From Splendidivirga corallicola (GTDB lineage: Bacteria; Bacteroidota; Bacteroidia; Cytophagales; Cyclobacteriaceae): a stretch of DNA of 64,000 bases. The notes beneath the pieces were generated by a model. The model had not been told where the DNA came from and made no database searches. It saw only the letters and a program-made list of their open reading frames with translations. The stretch covers positions 248,001 through 312,000 of the forward strand of contig JAUJEA010000008.1 of the NCBI GenBank assembly GCA_030442035.1. Direction: 5' to 3'. Every line of letters begins with the position of its first letter. Within the stretch, counting starts at the first letter, position 1. Shown here piece after piece: positions 44,913-53,754 of the stretch. The translations under genes and the position numbers were made by a program.

Positions 44913-45659
44913 TTATAGTTTGATACGCTCATCCAATTTCGCTTCTATCTTTCTGCCTTGATCATGTAATTCTGCAATGTGATTTAATATCATATCCCTA
45001 ACCGGATACTGAAGATCTTCAACAAACTTTGTCTCCTTCAAAAATGAAAATCCACCTCCCCCCTGCGCCAGGTAATCGGATATGGCTAGGGTATAGCGTC
45101 GATTGGGTTCAATGTCTTTTCCTTGAATTTTAATAGAAACAGCCTTGCCATCCCTCACGGAAAATTCGGCTCCCGCCGCAACATTTCTCATGGTTTTGGC
45201 ACAATGATCAAAAAATTGTTGCACCTGCTCTGAAGAAAGTTCCAATATCCACATGGCATTTTCAAAAGGCATCAGTTCATAGATATGCTCAACCCTGATC
45301 GCTCCTTCTGAAATTGGAACCCTCAGTCCACCATGGGCATTAATCACTGCTATATCCACACTTCCGGTATACTTCCGTTCAGACTGTATGAGCAGCAGAT
45401 CTGCCACAAAATTTCCTAAGGTTGATTCACCTCTTCCAGGTTTGTTGTTTAGTTCATGTTGAGCATAACCAATCACCTTTTTCATTTGTTCATCCAATTC
45501 AGACTTAAATGGTTGAATGAGTGCCTTGGCTAGGCTATCTTCGATTATATCCTTATTGATCTCCAATGTGCTAAATGCCACATCAGTCTGATCCAAAATT
45601 TTTGGTGAGCATCCTAGAAGGACAATGGAGATAAAGAATAGACTAAACTGTATCCTCAT
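44913..45659 (-). CDS. Lipoprotein form of the 5'-nucleotidase C-terminal domain
   Basis: 248 residues with lipobox L-L-G-C, so Cys17 is lipidated. The body is the 5'-nucleotidase C-terminal domain: T-L-G-N-F-V-A-D, V-I-N-A-H-G-G-L-R and Y-T-L-A-I-S-D-Y-L-A-Q-G-G-G-G-F. In UshA this domain binds the nucleotide base. Its own lipid anchor, and the Tat signal on the catalytic half, mean the two halves reach the periplasm by different routes and must pair there. The genes are adjacent in the same direction with 18 bases between. Confidence 0.92.
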   Translation of the reverse strand: MRIQFSLFFISIVLLGCSPKILDQTDVAFSTLEINKDIIEDSLAKALIQPFKSELDEQMKKVIGYAQHELNNKPGRGESTLGNFVADLLLIQSERKYTGSVDIAVINAHGGLRVPISEGAIRVEHIYELMPFENAMWILELSSEQVQQFFDHCAKTMRNVAAGAEFSVRDGKAVSIKIQGKDIEPNRRYTLAISDYLAQGGGGFSFLKETKFVEDLQYPVRDMILNHIAELHDQGRKIEAKLDERIKL

Positions 45660-45853
45660 GAATGACAGAAAGAAAATGAAATTTGAAAGTGAATCCTTAA
45701 ATGAATAACTAAAATTAACACGAATTTTAGTTTTTGGGAATATTCCAAAAATTTCTTTTGGTCAATTTCTTATTAACAGTTTGTTAACAGTTTTTTGTAT
45801 AGACGGCTCAAATAACAGTTGAAAATTAAATAAATTTGGCTGATCCAAACAAC
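45660..45853. promoter_or_regulatory. Divergent promoter region
   Basis: 194 bases between the 5'-nucleotidase pair (minus) and the DUF5916 gene (plus). It contains two AACAGTTT copies at about 45775-45792 (TTAACAGTTTGTTAACAGTT), which could be a regulator site. No clean promoter could be placed. Confidence 0.35.
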
Positions 45854-48085
45854 ATGAACTTGATTCCCAATCACATAAAGGTATTGCAGGTATTTATCGC
45901 TCTGTTATTTCATTCCATAACATTAAGTGCTCAGAATGGAGGTTCAACACCTCAACTTCATATCCAAAAAGCGGTCTCTGATATTCAATTGGATGGAGAA
46001 CTCAATGAAGAAGCCTGGAAAAAGGCCGAGGTGGCTAAAGATTTTCATCAATATTTCCCATTCGACACTTCTTATTCCGAGACAAAATCGGAAATAAGGA
46101 TGACCTATGACGACAACTTCCTTTACATTGCTACAATTTGCAGAGATGTAAAAAAAGGTGGTTATGTCACAAATTCACTGAGACGTGACTTCAGAGGATT
46201 GGGTAATGATGGCATCAGCATCATTCTGGATCCTTTCCGGGATCAAACAAACGCTTTTTTTTTCGGACTTAACCCATTCAATATTCAAAGAGAAGCTTTG
46301 ATTTCCAATGGTGGAAACGGTCGAAATAGTTTTTCTCTTTCGTGGGATAACAAATGGTATTCGGCCAGTAAGATCTATGATGGCTACTGGATTGGAGAAA
46401 TTGCTATCCCCTTCAAAACATTGCGATTCAAAGAGGGTTCAAAAGAATGGGGTATCAATTTTTATCGCCTGGATAGCAAACAGAATGAGCGTTCGAGTTG
46501 GGTCCATATTCCCAGAAACTTCCTCATTTTTTCATTAGCTCATACCGGAAACTTATTGTGGGACAAGCCCTTAAAAAAACCAGGTGCTAATGTTGCAGTG
46601 ATTCCGTATGTTACGGGAGGTATCAGCAAAAATCATGAGGAAGGGGAAGATAGCGATCATATGGGAAAGATTGGTGGAGATGCTAAAATTGCTGTTGGCC
46701 CCTCACTTAATCTTGACTTGACCGTGAATCCGGATTTTTCACAAGTTGAAGTAGACCAGCAGGTGACAAACCTGGATAGATTCGAATTGTTCTTTCCGGA
46801 AAGAAGGCAATTCTTTCTTGAGAATGCCGATTTGTTTGGAAGTTTCGGAACCAACAGGATACGTCCTTTTTTTTCCAGGAGAATAGGAATAGCCAGAGAT
46901 ACTATCAATGATGTCAATGTTGAAAACAAAATCATTTATGGAGCAAGGCTTAGTGGAAAGATCAATGAAAACTGGAGAATTGGTTTTATGAATATGCAAA
47001 CTTCAAAGGATGAGGACATTGGTTTGGAAAGCTTCAATTATACCGTGGGCGCTGTGCAAAGAAAGGTATTTCGAAGATCGAATATTGGAGTCATTTTCGT
47101 AAACAAGCAAACCTTCAAAGAAAATGGATCCGACAATTTTACTTTAAATCCATCAAATTATAACCGTACTATTGGGATCGACTATAACCTGGCTTCTGCG
47201 GATAACACATGGACAGGAAAAACCTTTTATCATCGTTCGTTCACAGAAGAAAATGCTGAAAAAGAATTTGCGCATGGATTCGACCTTGCTTATAACCACA
47301 GAAATTATTCTCTTGAATGGAGTCATCAGGTTGTTGGCGAAAATTATGATGCCGAAGTGGGATTTATTCCCAGACTAGGTTTTAACCGTATTAATCCTGA
47401 ATTGGAGTTCTTTTTATATCCCAATTCAAAAATCATCAATAGACATGGACCTACTTTGGAGGCAGAGGTGATATGGAATAAAGAAAATGGGCGAACAGAT
47501 CATGAATATTCCCTGGGTTATTCCATTAACTTTCAGAATGCTGCTCGTCTTAATTTTTCTCTTGAAAATAACTACACTTTTCTTACAAGTTCTTTCGATC
47601 CTACCAGAACCGATGGTGTGGAATTACCTGAATTTACAGATTATAATTATACCAATGCACAATTATTTTACACGTCGGATCAGAGAAAAGCTTTTTACTA
47701 TGAACTCGAATTCAGAGCTGGCCAGTTTTTCAATGGAAGTATCTTTAGTATGTCCGGTAATTTAAATTATCGGTATCAACCTTATGTTGTATTCAGTTTG
47801 AATTATTCTTACGACAATATTAGGTTACCTGCACCATTTTCCGATGCAGATCTGTTGTTGATAGGTCCAAGAATAGACCTGACATTCTCTCGAAGCGTTT
47901 TTTTCACCACCTTCATACAATACAATAATCAAATTGATAACATTAACATCAATTCCAGGTTTCAATGGCGTTTCAAACCCGTATCAGATCTGTTTGTAGT
48001 TTATACTGACAATTATTTTCCTGATAGCTTTAAAGTGAAAAACAGGGCCTTGGTAGTGAAGTTCACCTACTGGCTCAATATTTGA
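45854..48085 (+). CDS. DUF5916 outer-membrane protein with CBM9-like domain
   Basis: About 743 residues from the ATG at 45854; a TTG at 45836 is a weaker start. A signal peptide ends at TLSAQ. Next is a carbohydrate-binding family 9-like domain (about 35-220) with I-Q-L-D-G-E-L-N-E-E-A-W and S-K-E-W-G-I-N-F-Y-R. From there to the end, aromatic strands of a beta barrel follow, including D-F-S-Q-V-E-V-D, a typical DUF5916 segment. Such proteins occur throughout Bacteroidota and are thought to be outer-membrane receptors or channels linked to polymer use, but no function is proven. The gene is monocistronic. Confidence 0.9.
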   Translation: MNLIPNHIKVLQVFIALLFHSITLSAQNGGSTPQLHIQKAVSDIQLDGELNEEAWKKAEVAKDFHQYFPFDTSYSETKSEIRMTYDDNFLYIATICRDVKKGGYVTNSLRRDFRGLGNDGISIILDPFRDQTNAFFFGLNPFNIQREALISNGGNGRNSFSLSWDNKWYSASKIYDGYWIGEIAIPFKTLRFKEGSKEWGINFYRLDSKQNERSSWVHIPRNFLIFSLAHTGNLLWDKPLKKPGANVAVIPYVTGGISKNHEEGEDSDHMGKIGGDAKIAVGPSLNLDLTVNPDFSQVEVDQQVTNLDRFELFFPERRQFFLENADLFGSFGTNRIRPFFSRRIGIARDTINDVNVENKIIYGARLSGKINENWRIGFMNMQTSKDEDIGLESFNYTVGAVQRKVFRRSNIGVIFVNKQTFKENGSDNFTLNPSNYNRTIGIDYNLASADNTWTGKTFYHRSFTEENAEKEFAHGFDLAYNHRNYSLEWSHQVVGENYDAEVGFIPRLGFNRINPELEFFLYPNSKIINRHGPTLEAEVIWNKENGRTDHEYSLGYSINFQNAARLNFSLENNYTFLTSSFDPTRTDGVELPEFTDYNYTNAQLFYTSDQRKAFYYELEFRAGQFFNGSIFSMSGNLNYRYQPYVVFSLNYSYDNIRLPAPFSDADLLLIGPRIDLTFSRSVFFTTFIQYNNQIDNININSRFQWRFKPVSDLFVVYTDNYFPDSFKVKNRALVVKFTYWLNI

Positions 48086-48156
48086 TTTGAAATTGTGTAG
48101 GAATAACAATATACACTGGCCCAACGTTGGTAGAGTAATTTTAAAAAACCACATCC

Positions 48157-48843
48157 ATGAATTTACAAAAGATAGCATTCGTTTTCGCATTTATATTCAT
48201 TTCAACAGCGGTGCATTCCCAAAGCAGGGATTCGAGAAAATTAATTTCTTTTGATAGGATCAAAGTATTCGGAAATATAAATGTAACACTACAGGAAGGA
48301 ACAAAAGAAAAAGCTGAGATAAGAGTCAGAGGGCTATCAACAGAAAAGGTGATTACCTATGTTTCTCAGGGACTATTAAAGGTTAAATTACAGGACGGCA
48401 ACTTCAAAGATGTAAATATAGATGTGTTGATCACCTATAGAGAACTCAGAGAAATCACTGCCAGTGCCTCAGCATATATTCAGTCCAAATCCATCATTAA
48501 AGGAGATAAACTGGAAGTAGGCGCTGGAAGTGCCGGAAACATAGTGCTGAAGGTCGACCTGAATGCCATTGATATTACCGCGGATACAGGAGCCAGGATT
48601 GATATTTCAGGCAGTACAAAAAGGCAAAATTCAAAAGTGACTTTAGGAGCACAATTGGATGCTTCGAAACTTGATTGTAATGAAGCCTTTGTTAAATCAA
48701 ATACCGGCGGGCAAATATTCCTAAGAGCAAATAAACATATTGATGCGGTTGCAGCCACTGGTGCACAAATCCTGTACCGGGGAAATCCTGAATACAGGAA
48801 TGTTAAATCCAGTCTGGGTGGAGAGGTAATCCATCGTCATTAG
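48157..48843 (+). CDS. Head-GIN domain (DUF2807) exported protein
   Basis: 228 residues with a signal peptide ending at AVHSQ. The rest is a right-handed beta-helix of the head-GIN/DUF2807 type, recognised by F-D-R-I-K-V-F-G-N-I-N-V-T-L near residue 31 and repeated short strands with A-S-A-S-A-Y-I and I-D-I-T-A-D-T-G-A-R. The family is abundant in Bacteroidota periplasm and outer membrane and is uncharacterised. It stands between two other surface-protein genes. Confidence 0.85.
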   Translation: MNLQKIAFVFAFIFISTAVHSQSRDSRKLISFDRIKVFGNINVTLQEGTKEKAEIRVRGLSTEKVITYVSQGLLKVKLQDGNFKDVNIDVLITYRELREITASASAYIQSKSIIKGDKLEVGAGSAGNIVLKVDLNAIDITADTGARIDISGSTKRQNSKVTLGAQLDASKLDCNEAFVKSNTGGQIFLRANKHIDAVAATGAQILYRGNPEYRNVKSSLGGEVIHRH

Positions 48844-49005
48844 TTTCATGATGTTGTCCAGTCATTAAAAACTGACCTTCCAATCGGGAAACTAATCTTT
48901 TTTTATATCAGGTAAATGGTTAAATTGTAAGAAAGACGACTAATTATCCATACTTTTGGTATATCCTTTGAGATATTTTTTCGTGTAATTCAGAGTTGAT
49001 TCTAT

Positions 49006-49548
49006 TTGCGATCGTTGAAAAATTTTATTTTATCCATCCATGTATTCATCTTGGCCATCAGCACAGTTCAGGCTGATCATATCTCTTTGGCTGAAATCAG
49101 GGAGGAATTTTACGAAGCAACCATTGATTCCAAAATAGCAGTTACACTTTTTCAAAAAATAGAAAAGATAAACGACCCCTCGCCACTTGTATTGGCTTAT
49201 AAAGGTGCTACACAAGCCATTCTGACAAAAACAGTCTGGAATCCTATTACCAAATTATCCCTATTAAAAGCATCCCGAAATAACTTTAATAAAGCCGTTA
49301 TCAAAGATGAGTTAAACCTCGAAATTCGATTCCTCAGATTCTCAGTACAACATCATATCCCGGTCTATTTGGGTTTCAGCAAAAATCTCAAGGAAGATAA
49401 ACATCACATTCTCAATAATCTAACACAATTCAGTAATCTGAGCCTAAGCAAAAGAGTACTGAATTACATTTTCAAATTTCTCATTGATTCGGAGAGATAC
49501 ACTCAGGAAGAAGTGGCCATGATTAAGGACCAGGTAGGACGAACTTGA
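49006..49548 (+). CDS. Exported helical protein of unknown function
   Basis: 180 residues from a TTG start that opens a signal peptide ending near VQAD. The rest is alpha-helical with a TPR-like appearance (A-Y-K-G-A-T-Q-A-I-L; N-L-E-I-R-F-L-R-F-S-V-Q). Proteins of this length and pattern occur in other Bacteroidota without assigned function. The start is chosen because no ATG gives a complete signal peptide. It is transcribed alone. Confidence 0.65.
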   Translation: MRSLKNFILSIHVFILAISTVQADHISLAEIREEFYEATIDSKIAVTLFQKIEKINDPSPLVLAYKGATQAILTKTVWNPITKLSLLKASRNNFNKAVIKDELNLEIRFLRFSVQHHIPVYLGFSKNLKEDKHHILNNLTQFSNLSLSKRVLNYIFKFLIDSERYTQEEVAMIKDQVGRT

Positions 49549-49811
49549 CGGTAATTTTGAGTTATGAATTATGAATTTCAAGTTAATTCACAGCTGTTAA
49601 CCATATCTCCATACCATTCCGTTTTTCTATTTATTTAACATTTTTTAACAAACATTAACATGCCTTAACTCAGCTATCAAAAATTATTCTTTACCATTGA
49701 AGTAGATTTTAACGTTATAATAAATAACTGGGCCTAATGGTATGAAATATGGGTGGAACATTTTTTTACAGGCACGAGACAACCTTTCTTCAACGCTTAG
49801 CATTTTAGTCA

Positions 49812-50387
49812 ATGAGTACTCTAATAATTAACAAACCTAGAGAATTGACTATAGAGCAACTTCTACTTCTTTGTAAAGACGGTGATAGCAGAGCTCAGAA
49901 AACACTTTATGAGCGATATGCTGACAGAATGTTCAGGGTGGCCTATCGCTACGTTAAGAATGAGTTTGATGCTGAAGATATCCTCATTAACGGTTTTGTA
50001 AAGGTTTTTCAGAATTTGTGCAGAATGGAATATATGGGAGAAAAAAGCCTTGAAGCCTGGATAAAGAGGATTGTGATCAACGAAGCGCTCATGCATCTCC
50101 GTAAAAACAATAATTTCAATTTGGTTGAAGACACTTATGCCAATACTGTTGGAGAAGCGTCTACCATTCACAGTGAATTGGCAGCTGAAGAAATTTATGC
50201 TCTAATACTGCAATTACCTATTGGCTATCGAACGGTGTTTAACTTGTATGTCATTGAAGGTTATAGTCACAAAGAAATTGCGGAAAAACTGAATGTAAGC
50301 GAAAATACATCAAAATCTCAACTGAGCAAGGGACGCGCTCTTTTGAGAAAAATATTAGAAAAAAATGGAATTCATTATGAGATTTGA
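49812..50387 (+). CDS. ECF-family RNA polymerase sigma factor
   Basis: 191 residues. Region 2 shows Y-E-R-Y-A-D-R-M-F-R-V-A and the D-A-E-D-I segment used in promoter melting. Region 4 ends in an HTH with Y-S-H-K-E-I-A-E-K-L-N-V-S-E and S-Q-L-S-K-G-R-A. It redirects RNA polymerase to a small regulon, often envelope stress in this phylum. The downstream gene overlaps it and is probably its membrane-bound partner. The target promoters cannot be read from this window. Confidence 0.94.
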   Translation: MSTLIINKPRELTIEQLLLLCKDGDSRAQKTLYERYADRMFRVAYRYVKNEFDAEDILINGFVKVFQNLCRMEYMGEKSLEAWIKRIVINEALMHLRKNNNFNLVEDTYANTVGEASTIHSELAAEEIYALILQLPIGYRTVFNLYVIEGYSHKEIAEKLNVSENTSKSQLSKGRALLRKILEKNGIHYEI

Positions 50388-51528
50388 AGACCTTGATAAT
50401 ATTATAAGAGCCAAAGTAAATGGCCTGGAGGGAGTTCCTCCGAATGTGGAATGGAGAAAGGAGCCAGCCTGGGATAAAATTGATGCAAGGCTGCAAAGCG
50501 AAAGTCAGGGCTCAAAAATATTAGGTCTGGTACCTTTATCGAAGTTAAGCCATTTCTGGCAATATTCAGTAGCTGCATCCGTGGCGATTGTGATAGCTTC
50601 ATCTGTTTGGTTGGGTAGTTCGTATTTCAACGATGTTGATCAACTCCAAAAAGAAGATGGTCATAGTGCAAGTGGCCAGGGCTACACTGATCTTAAACAA
50701 GACAAGAATAAGATCTATGAAAACAACCTCTCCAGCTCCAATGGGCCTGTTGATATGGAAAAAATACTTCAAGATGCAATTTCCAAAGACATAGAAACTC
50801 CTCAGGATAGGGAATTACTAGCACAATTAGCAGCATCCGGTTACGCTGTAAATTCGATTGGATATGGTCATTCTCAATCATCATTTACAAATGTTTTCCA
50901 TTATTCAAAAGCCGTTCCTTTTAATATCGAAGTACACGATCAAATAGATATTGTAAACTATTTAACACCCCATACCATAGGCAAATATTCAAGTCCTGAA
51001 TATATCAGATCATTTGAAGTACCTACGTTACCGGAAATGCTTCCTGTAAGCAATGAAACTCCCAATGCGTCATTGGCATTCATAATTAACGGAGGAACCG
51101 GATTTGTTAAGGACAATTTTGCTCCACAACTGGAAGCAGGTGTTCTGCTCAAACTAAAAAATAAGCTTAATCAATATAATCACACACTTAGTTTAAAAGC
51201 TAATACACAATATTTCAAGCATCAAGCCTCTGAAAATGAAAACAGCAATAATTTAAACACCTTTATTGTTGCTGAATACGGTCATAACATTGCTAAAAAG
51301 AAAGATAAACCTTTTTGGTTAGGTCTTGGTATTGGCTATATGGCTCAATCCAGTGGCGACTATTTTGACAAAGGCACTATGATGCTTGATATGATCCTTG
51401 GAGGAAATGATAGCAGTAAAATAAAAATAACCCCTCAGGTTTACCTGACAGACAATTTGACCAGAGTTGTTCCAGGTATTAAAGTTGGTCTTGGACTAGG
51501 AAAATTTGAGAAAGGAATTAGTATTTGA
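50365..51528 (+). CDS. Membrane protein partner of the sigma factor
   Basis: 387 residues from ATG 50365, overlapping the sigma gene by 23 bases; a second ATG at 50377 would remove four residues. A soluble N-terminal part (about 65 residues) precedes one membrane helix (about residues 70-92). The periplasmic part is largely unordered and then beta-rich, ending in strands that resemble an outer-membrane-protein fold. The layout (cytoplasmic domain, one helix, periplasmic sensor) and the overlap with an ECF sigma gene suggest an anti-sigma factor, although no known anti-sigma motif was recognised. Confidence 0.75.
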   Translation: MEFIMRFEDLDNIIRAKVNGLEGVPPNVEWRKEPAWDKIDARLQSESQGSKILGLVPLSKLSHFWQYSVAASVAIVIASSVWLGSSYFNDVDQLQKEDGHSASGQGYTDLKQDKNKIYENNLSSSNGPVDMEKILQDAISKDIETPQDRELLAQLAASGYAVNSIGYGHSQSSFTNVFHYSKAVPFNIEVHDQIDIVNYLTPHTIGKYSSPEYIRSFEVPTLPEMLPVSNETPNASLAFIINGGTGFVKDNFAPQLEAGVLLKLKNKLNQYNHTLSLKANTQYFKHQASENENSNNLNTFIVAEYGHNIAKKKDKPFWLGLGIGYMAQSSGDYFDKGTMMLDMILGGNDSSKIKITPQVYLTDNLTRVVPGIKVGLGLGKFEKGISI

Positions 51529-51564
51529 CCCTATGACGTTTTAGTTGAATTAGCTTTTCTTAAT

Positions 51565-51622
51565 TCGACCGGACTCAGCGTACAGCATCCATGACAAGTA
51601 CGAAGTCCGGTCGATTTTTTTT
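51565..51622 (+). terminator. Terminator of the sigma-factor operon
   Basis: A perfect 11-bp stem (TCGACCGGACT at 51565-51575, AGTCCGGTCGA at 51604-51614) with a 28-base loop and a run of eight T residues. Confidence 0.85.
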
Positions 51623-51677
51623 GTATTTGTCTGGAATGGAAATTTTCATTTTTTTAGGTTCATAAAACATATACATT

Positions 51678-52811
51678 ATGAAGACGATAAGTTTCCTCCC
51701 ATTACTTTTTATTTTTATTGTTCTCAACCACCAGGTTTCCTCTCAGAGCAAAAAAAGGTTGCGCGATCATGGTATTGAGATAGGAATACTAAAGACTGGT
51801 ACCCAAAATGCCATCACAGATGTTCCGGGTGTAAAAGTCGGGCATGTGACGCTTAACATTGGAGATAGTGTCAGAACCGGTGTAACAGCGATTTTGCCAC
51901 ATGACGGGAATATTTTTCAAAGCAAAGTGCCTGCTGCCATGTATATCGGTAATGGTTTTGGAAAACTCATGGGATATTCCCAGGTAGAGGAATTAGGAAA
52001 CCTTGAAACACCTGTTATTCTCACGAACACATTGAGTGTACCCACAGCAGCAAAAGGTCTGATCAAGTACACTTTGAATCTACCTGGAAATGAAAACGTC
52101 AGATCCGTGAATCCAATTGTAGGAGAAACAAACGACGGATATTTAAATGATATTCGAGGCATGCATGTCAAAGAAGAGCATGTTTCAGAGGCCATTTCAA
52201 ACGCTACTTCAGGGCCGGTGGATGAAGGCAATGTTGGCGCGGGGACCGGAACAATATGCTTCGGCTTTAAGGGTGGAATTGGTACTGCCTCCAGAGTACT
52301 TCCTGAAGAGATGGGTGGTTATACAGTGGGTGTTCTGATCCAGACTAACTTCGGCGGTGTTCTGGAAATAAATGGAACACCCATTGGGGTCGAATTGGAG
52401 CAGTATGCTTTTAAAGACATCCTGGGGTCGGCAGACGGATCATGCATGATCGTTGTTTTTACCAATGCCCCCATCACATCCAGAAATTTAAAAAGACTGG
52501 CCAAAAGAGCCATCATGGGACTTGCTAAAACCGGTGGTATTGCTTCCAATGGAAGTGGTGATTATGTTATTGCTGTTTCAACTGCTGAAAATTTAAGAAT
52601 TCCTTACCAATCCAATGATCCAATAATCCAAAATCATGAGCTCAGAAATAACCAAATGAGCCCTTTGTTCCTTGCCACGATAGAGGCTACTGAGGAAGCC
52701 ATCATAAACTCATTGTTCGCTGCAAATACCATGGAAGGAAGAAATGGGCATGTTATCAAGGCACTTCCGATAGATAAGACTTTGAAGCTATTGAAGAAAT
52801 ATGGCAAATGA
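51678..52811 (+). CDS. P1 (S58) family DmpA-like aminopeptidase
   Basis: 377 residues with a signal peptide ending near VSSQ. The N-terminal-nucleophile fold of DmpA/BapA enzymes is recognised from I-T-D-V-P-G-V-K-V-G-H, V-G-A-G-T-G-T-I-C-F-G-F-K-G-G-I-G and the self-cleavage site N-G-S293-G-D, where Ser293 becomes the new N-terminal nucleophile. It is likely exported and may cut N-terminal residues from peptides containing D- or beta-amino acids, as related enzymes do. It converges with the next operon over 19 bases. Confidence 0.9.
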   Translation: MKTISFLPLLFIFIVLNHQVSSQSKKRLRDHGIEIGILKTGTQNAITDVPGVKVGHVTLNIGDSVRTGVTAILPHDGNIFQSKVPAAMYIGNGFGKLMGYSQVEELGNLETPVILTNTLSVPTAAKGLIKYTLNLPGNENVRSVNPIVGETNDGYLNDIRGMHVKEEHVSEAISNATSGPVDEGNVGAGTGTICFGFKGGIGTASRVLPEEMGGYTVGVLIQTNFGGVLEINGTPIGVELEQYAFKDILGSADGSCMIVVFTNAPITSRNLKRLAKRAIMGLAKTGGIASNGSGDYVIAVSTAENLRIPYQSNDPIIQNHELRNNQMSPLFLATIEATEEAIINSLFAANTMEGRNGHVIKALPIDKTLKLLKKYGK

Positions 52812-52830
52812 TCTTGTTTGAAACAGTAAA

Positions 52831-53733
52831 CTATTCAACTACGGGATTCAGTGCTTGTTGTTTCTTCAAATTGACCAGTAGCGCATGTAATACTTCTGTA
52901 GATAGCCCATGCAATAAAAGACGAAAACCGGCCTTCAGTGTAGGCAGCGGGATCATTGGGTGTTTATTATTAAGTGCTACGAGTCTATCATGGGCATCCA
53001 AAATGGTAGCTGCATAAATACCAATTACCTCATCGAATTGTAAGGAATTGGATGCGCGCCAGAAATCATTGTCTGTTAAAAAAAGTTGATAAACCGGTGT
53101 AAAAATTTCAATGGCGGTCGCAAGGTCAAGAAAATTGGTCCATCCCCTTCTGAATGGTTCAAAAGTTATTTCTTCTGTTGAAATAGCAGAGAAATCCGGG
53201 CGCATCACTTTTTCTACTTTCAGCCCCTTTTCGTTTATGGCACGATTCAATCTAATTACAAAATTGAAGAGATTTAGATCATGTTCAAGAAACAGGTTAT
53301 CCTTCACATCATTGAGCGACTTCGGCCGTAGTGGGTTCATTGGCATTTCTTCAGCGCCTTTCACATTGTCCTTGACAAACTTAAGCACCTCCGTACCCAG
53401 CACAAAATGCCTGAGAATAAGATAATTTGCTTCTGGTGTGATCCAATACTTCATTCCCCAATACAAGCATCGATGCAATAGCTTCGGTGAACTCAGCCGT
53501 TTCGGCAGGATGATCTTCAATAACTGAATGATCATGATAGAGAGCCTGGCCATAACTCTCACCATTGGAAGCAAATACTGTCTTGTTCTGGATCCGGAAT
53601 CATATAAAAAAGCCGCTTTAGACTTTTCATTGAAAGGGATGCTTTTATCCAGGAATAATGCCTGCCATGGATTTGGATCATTTGGATTGTGTTCAAGTCT
53701 TTCGAAATAGTCAACTTTATCTTTGAAATCCAT
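52831..53733 (-). CDS. Helical protein of unknown family, third gene of the ketosynthase operon
   Basis: 300 residues, alpha-helical, without a signal peptide. A hydrophobic helix lies at about residues 58-76 (I-M-I-I-Q-L-L-K-I-I-L-P). Motifs that stand out are N-P-N-D-P-N-P-W-Q-A-L-F, P-E-A-N-Y-L-I-L-R-H-F and L-E-H-D-L-N-L-F-N-F. The histidines and acidic residues are spaced on helices (R-H-F, E-H-D, D-A-H-D), which could suit metal binding, but this is not proven. No family could be named with confidence. It follows the fusion ketosynthase by 21 bases in the same operon and probably works with it. Confidence 0.8.
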   Translation of the reverse strand: MDFKDKVDYFERLEHNPNDPNPWQALFLDKSIPFNEKSKAAFLYDSGSRTRQYLLPMVRVMARLSIMIIQLLKIILPKRLSSPKLLHRCLYWGMKYWITPEANYLILRHFVLGTEVLKFVKDNVKGAEEMPMNPLRPKSLNDVKDNLFLEHDLNLFNFVIRLNRAINEKGLKVEKVMRPDFSAISTEEITFEPFRRGWTNFLDLATAIEIFTPVYQLFLTDNDFWRASNSLQFDEVIGIYAATILDAHDRLVALNNKHPMIPLPTLKAGFRLLLHGLSTEVLHALLVNLKKQQALNPVVE

Positions 53734-53754
53734 CTTTGTTAGGTTTTCATTGAA

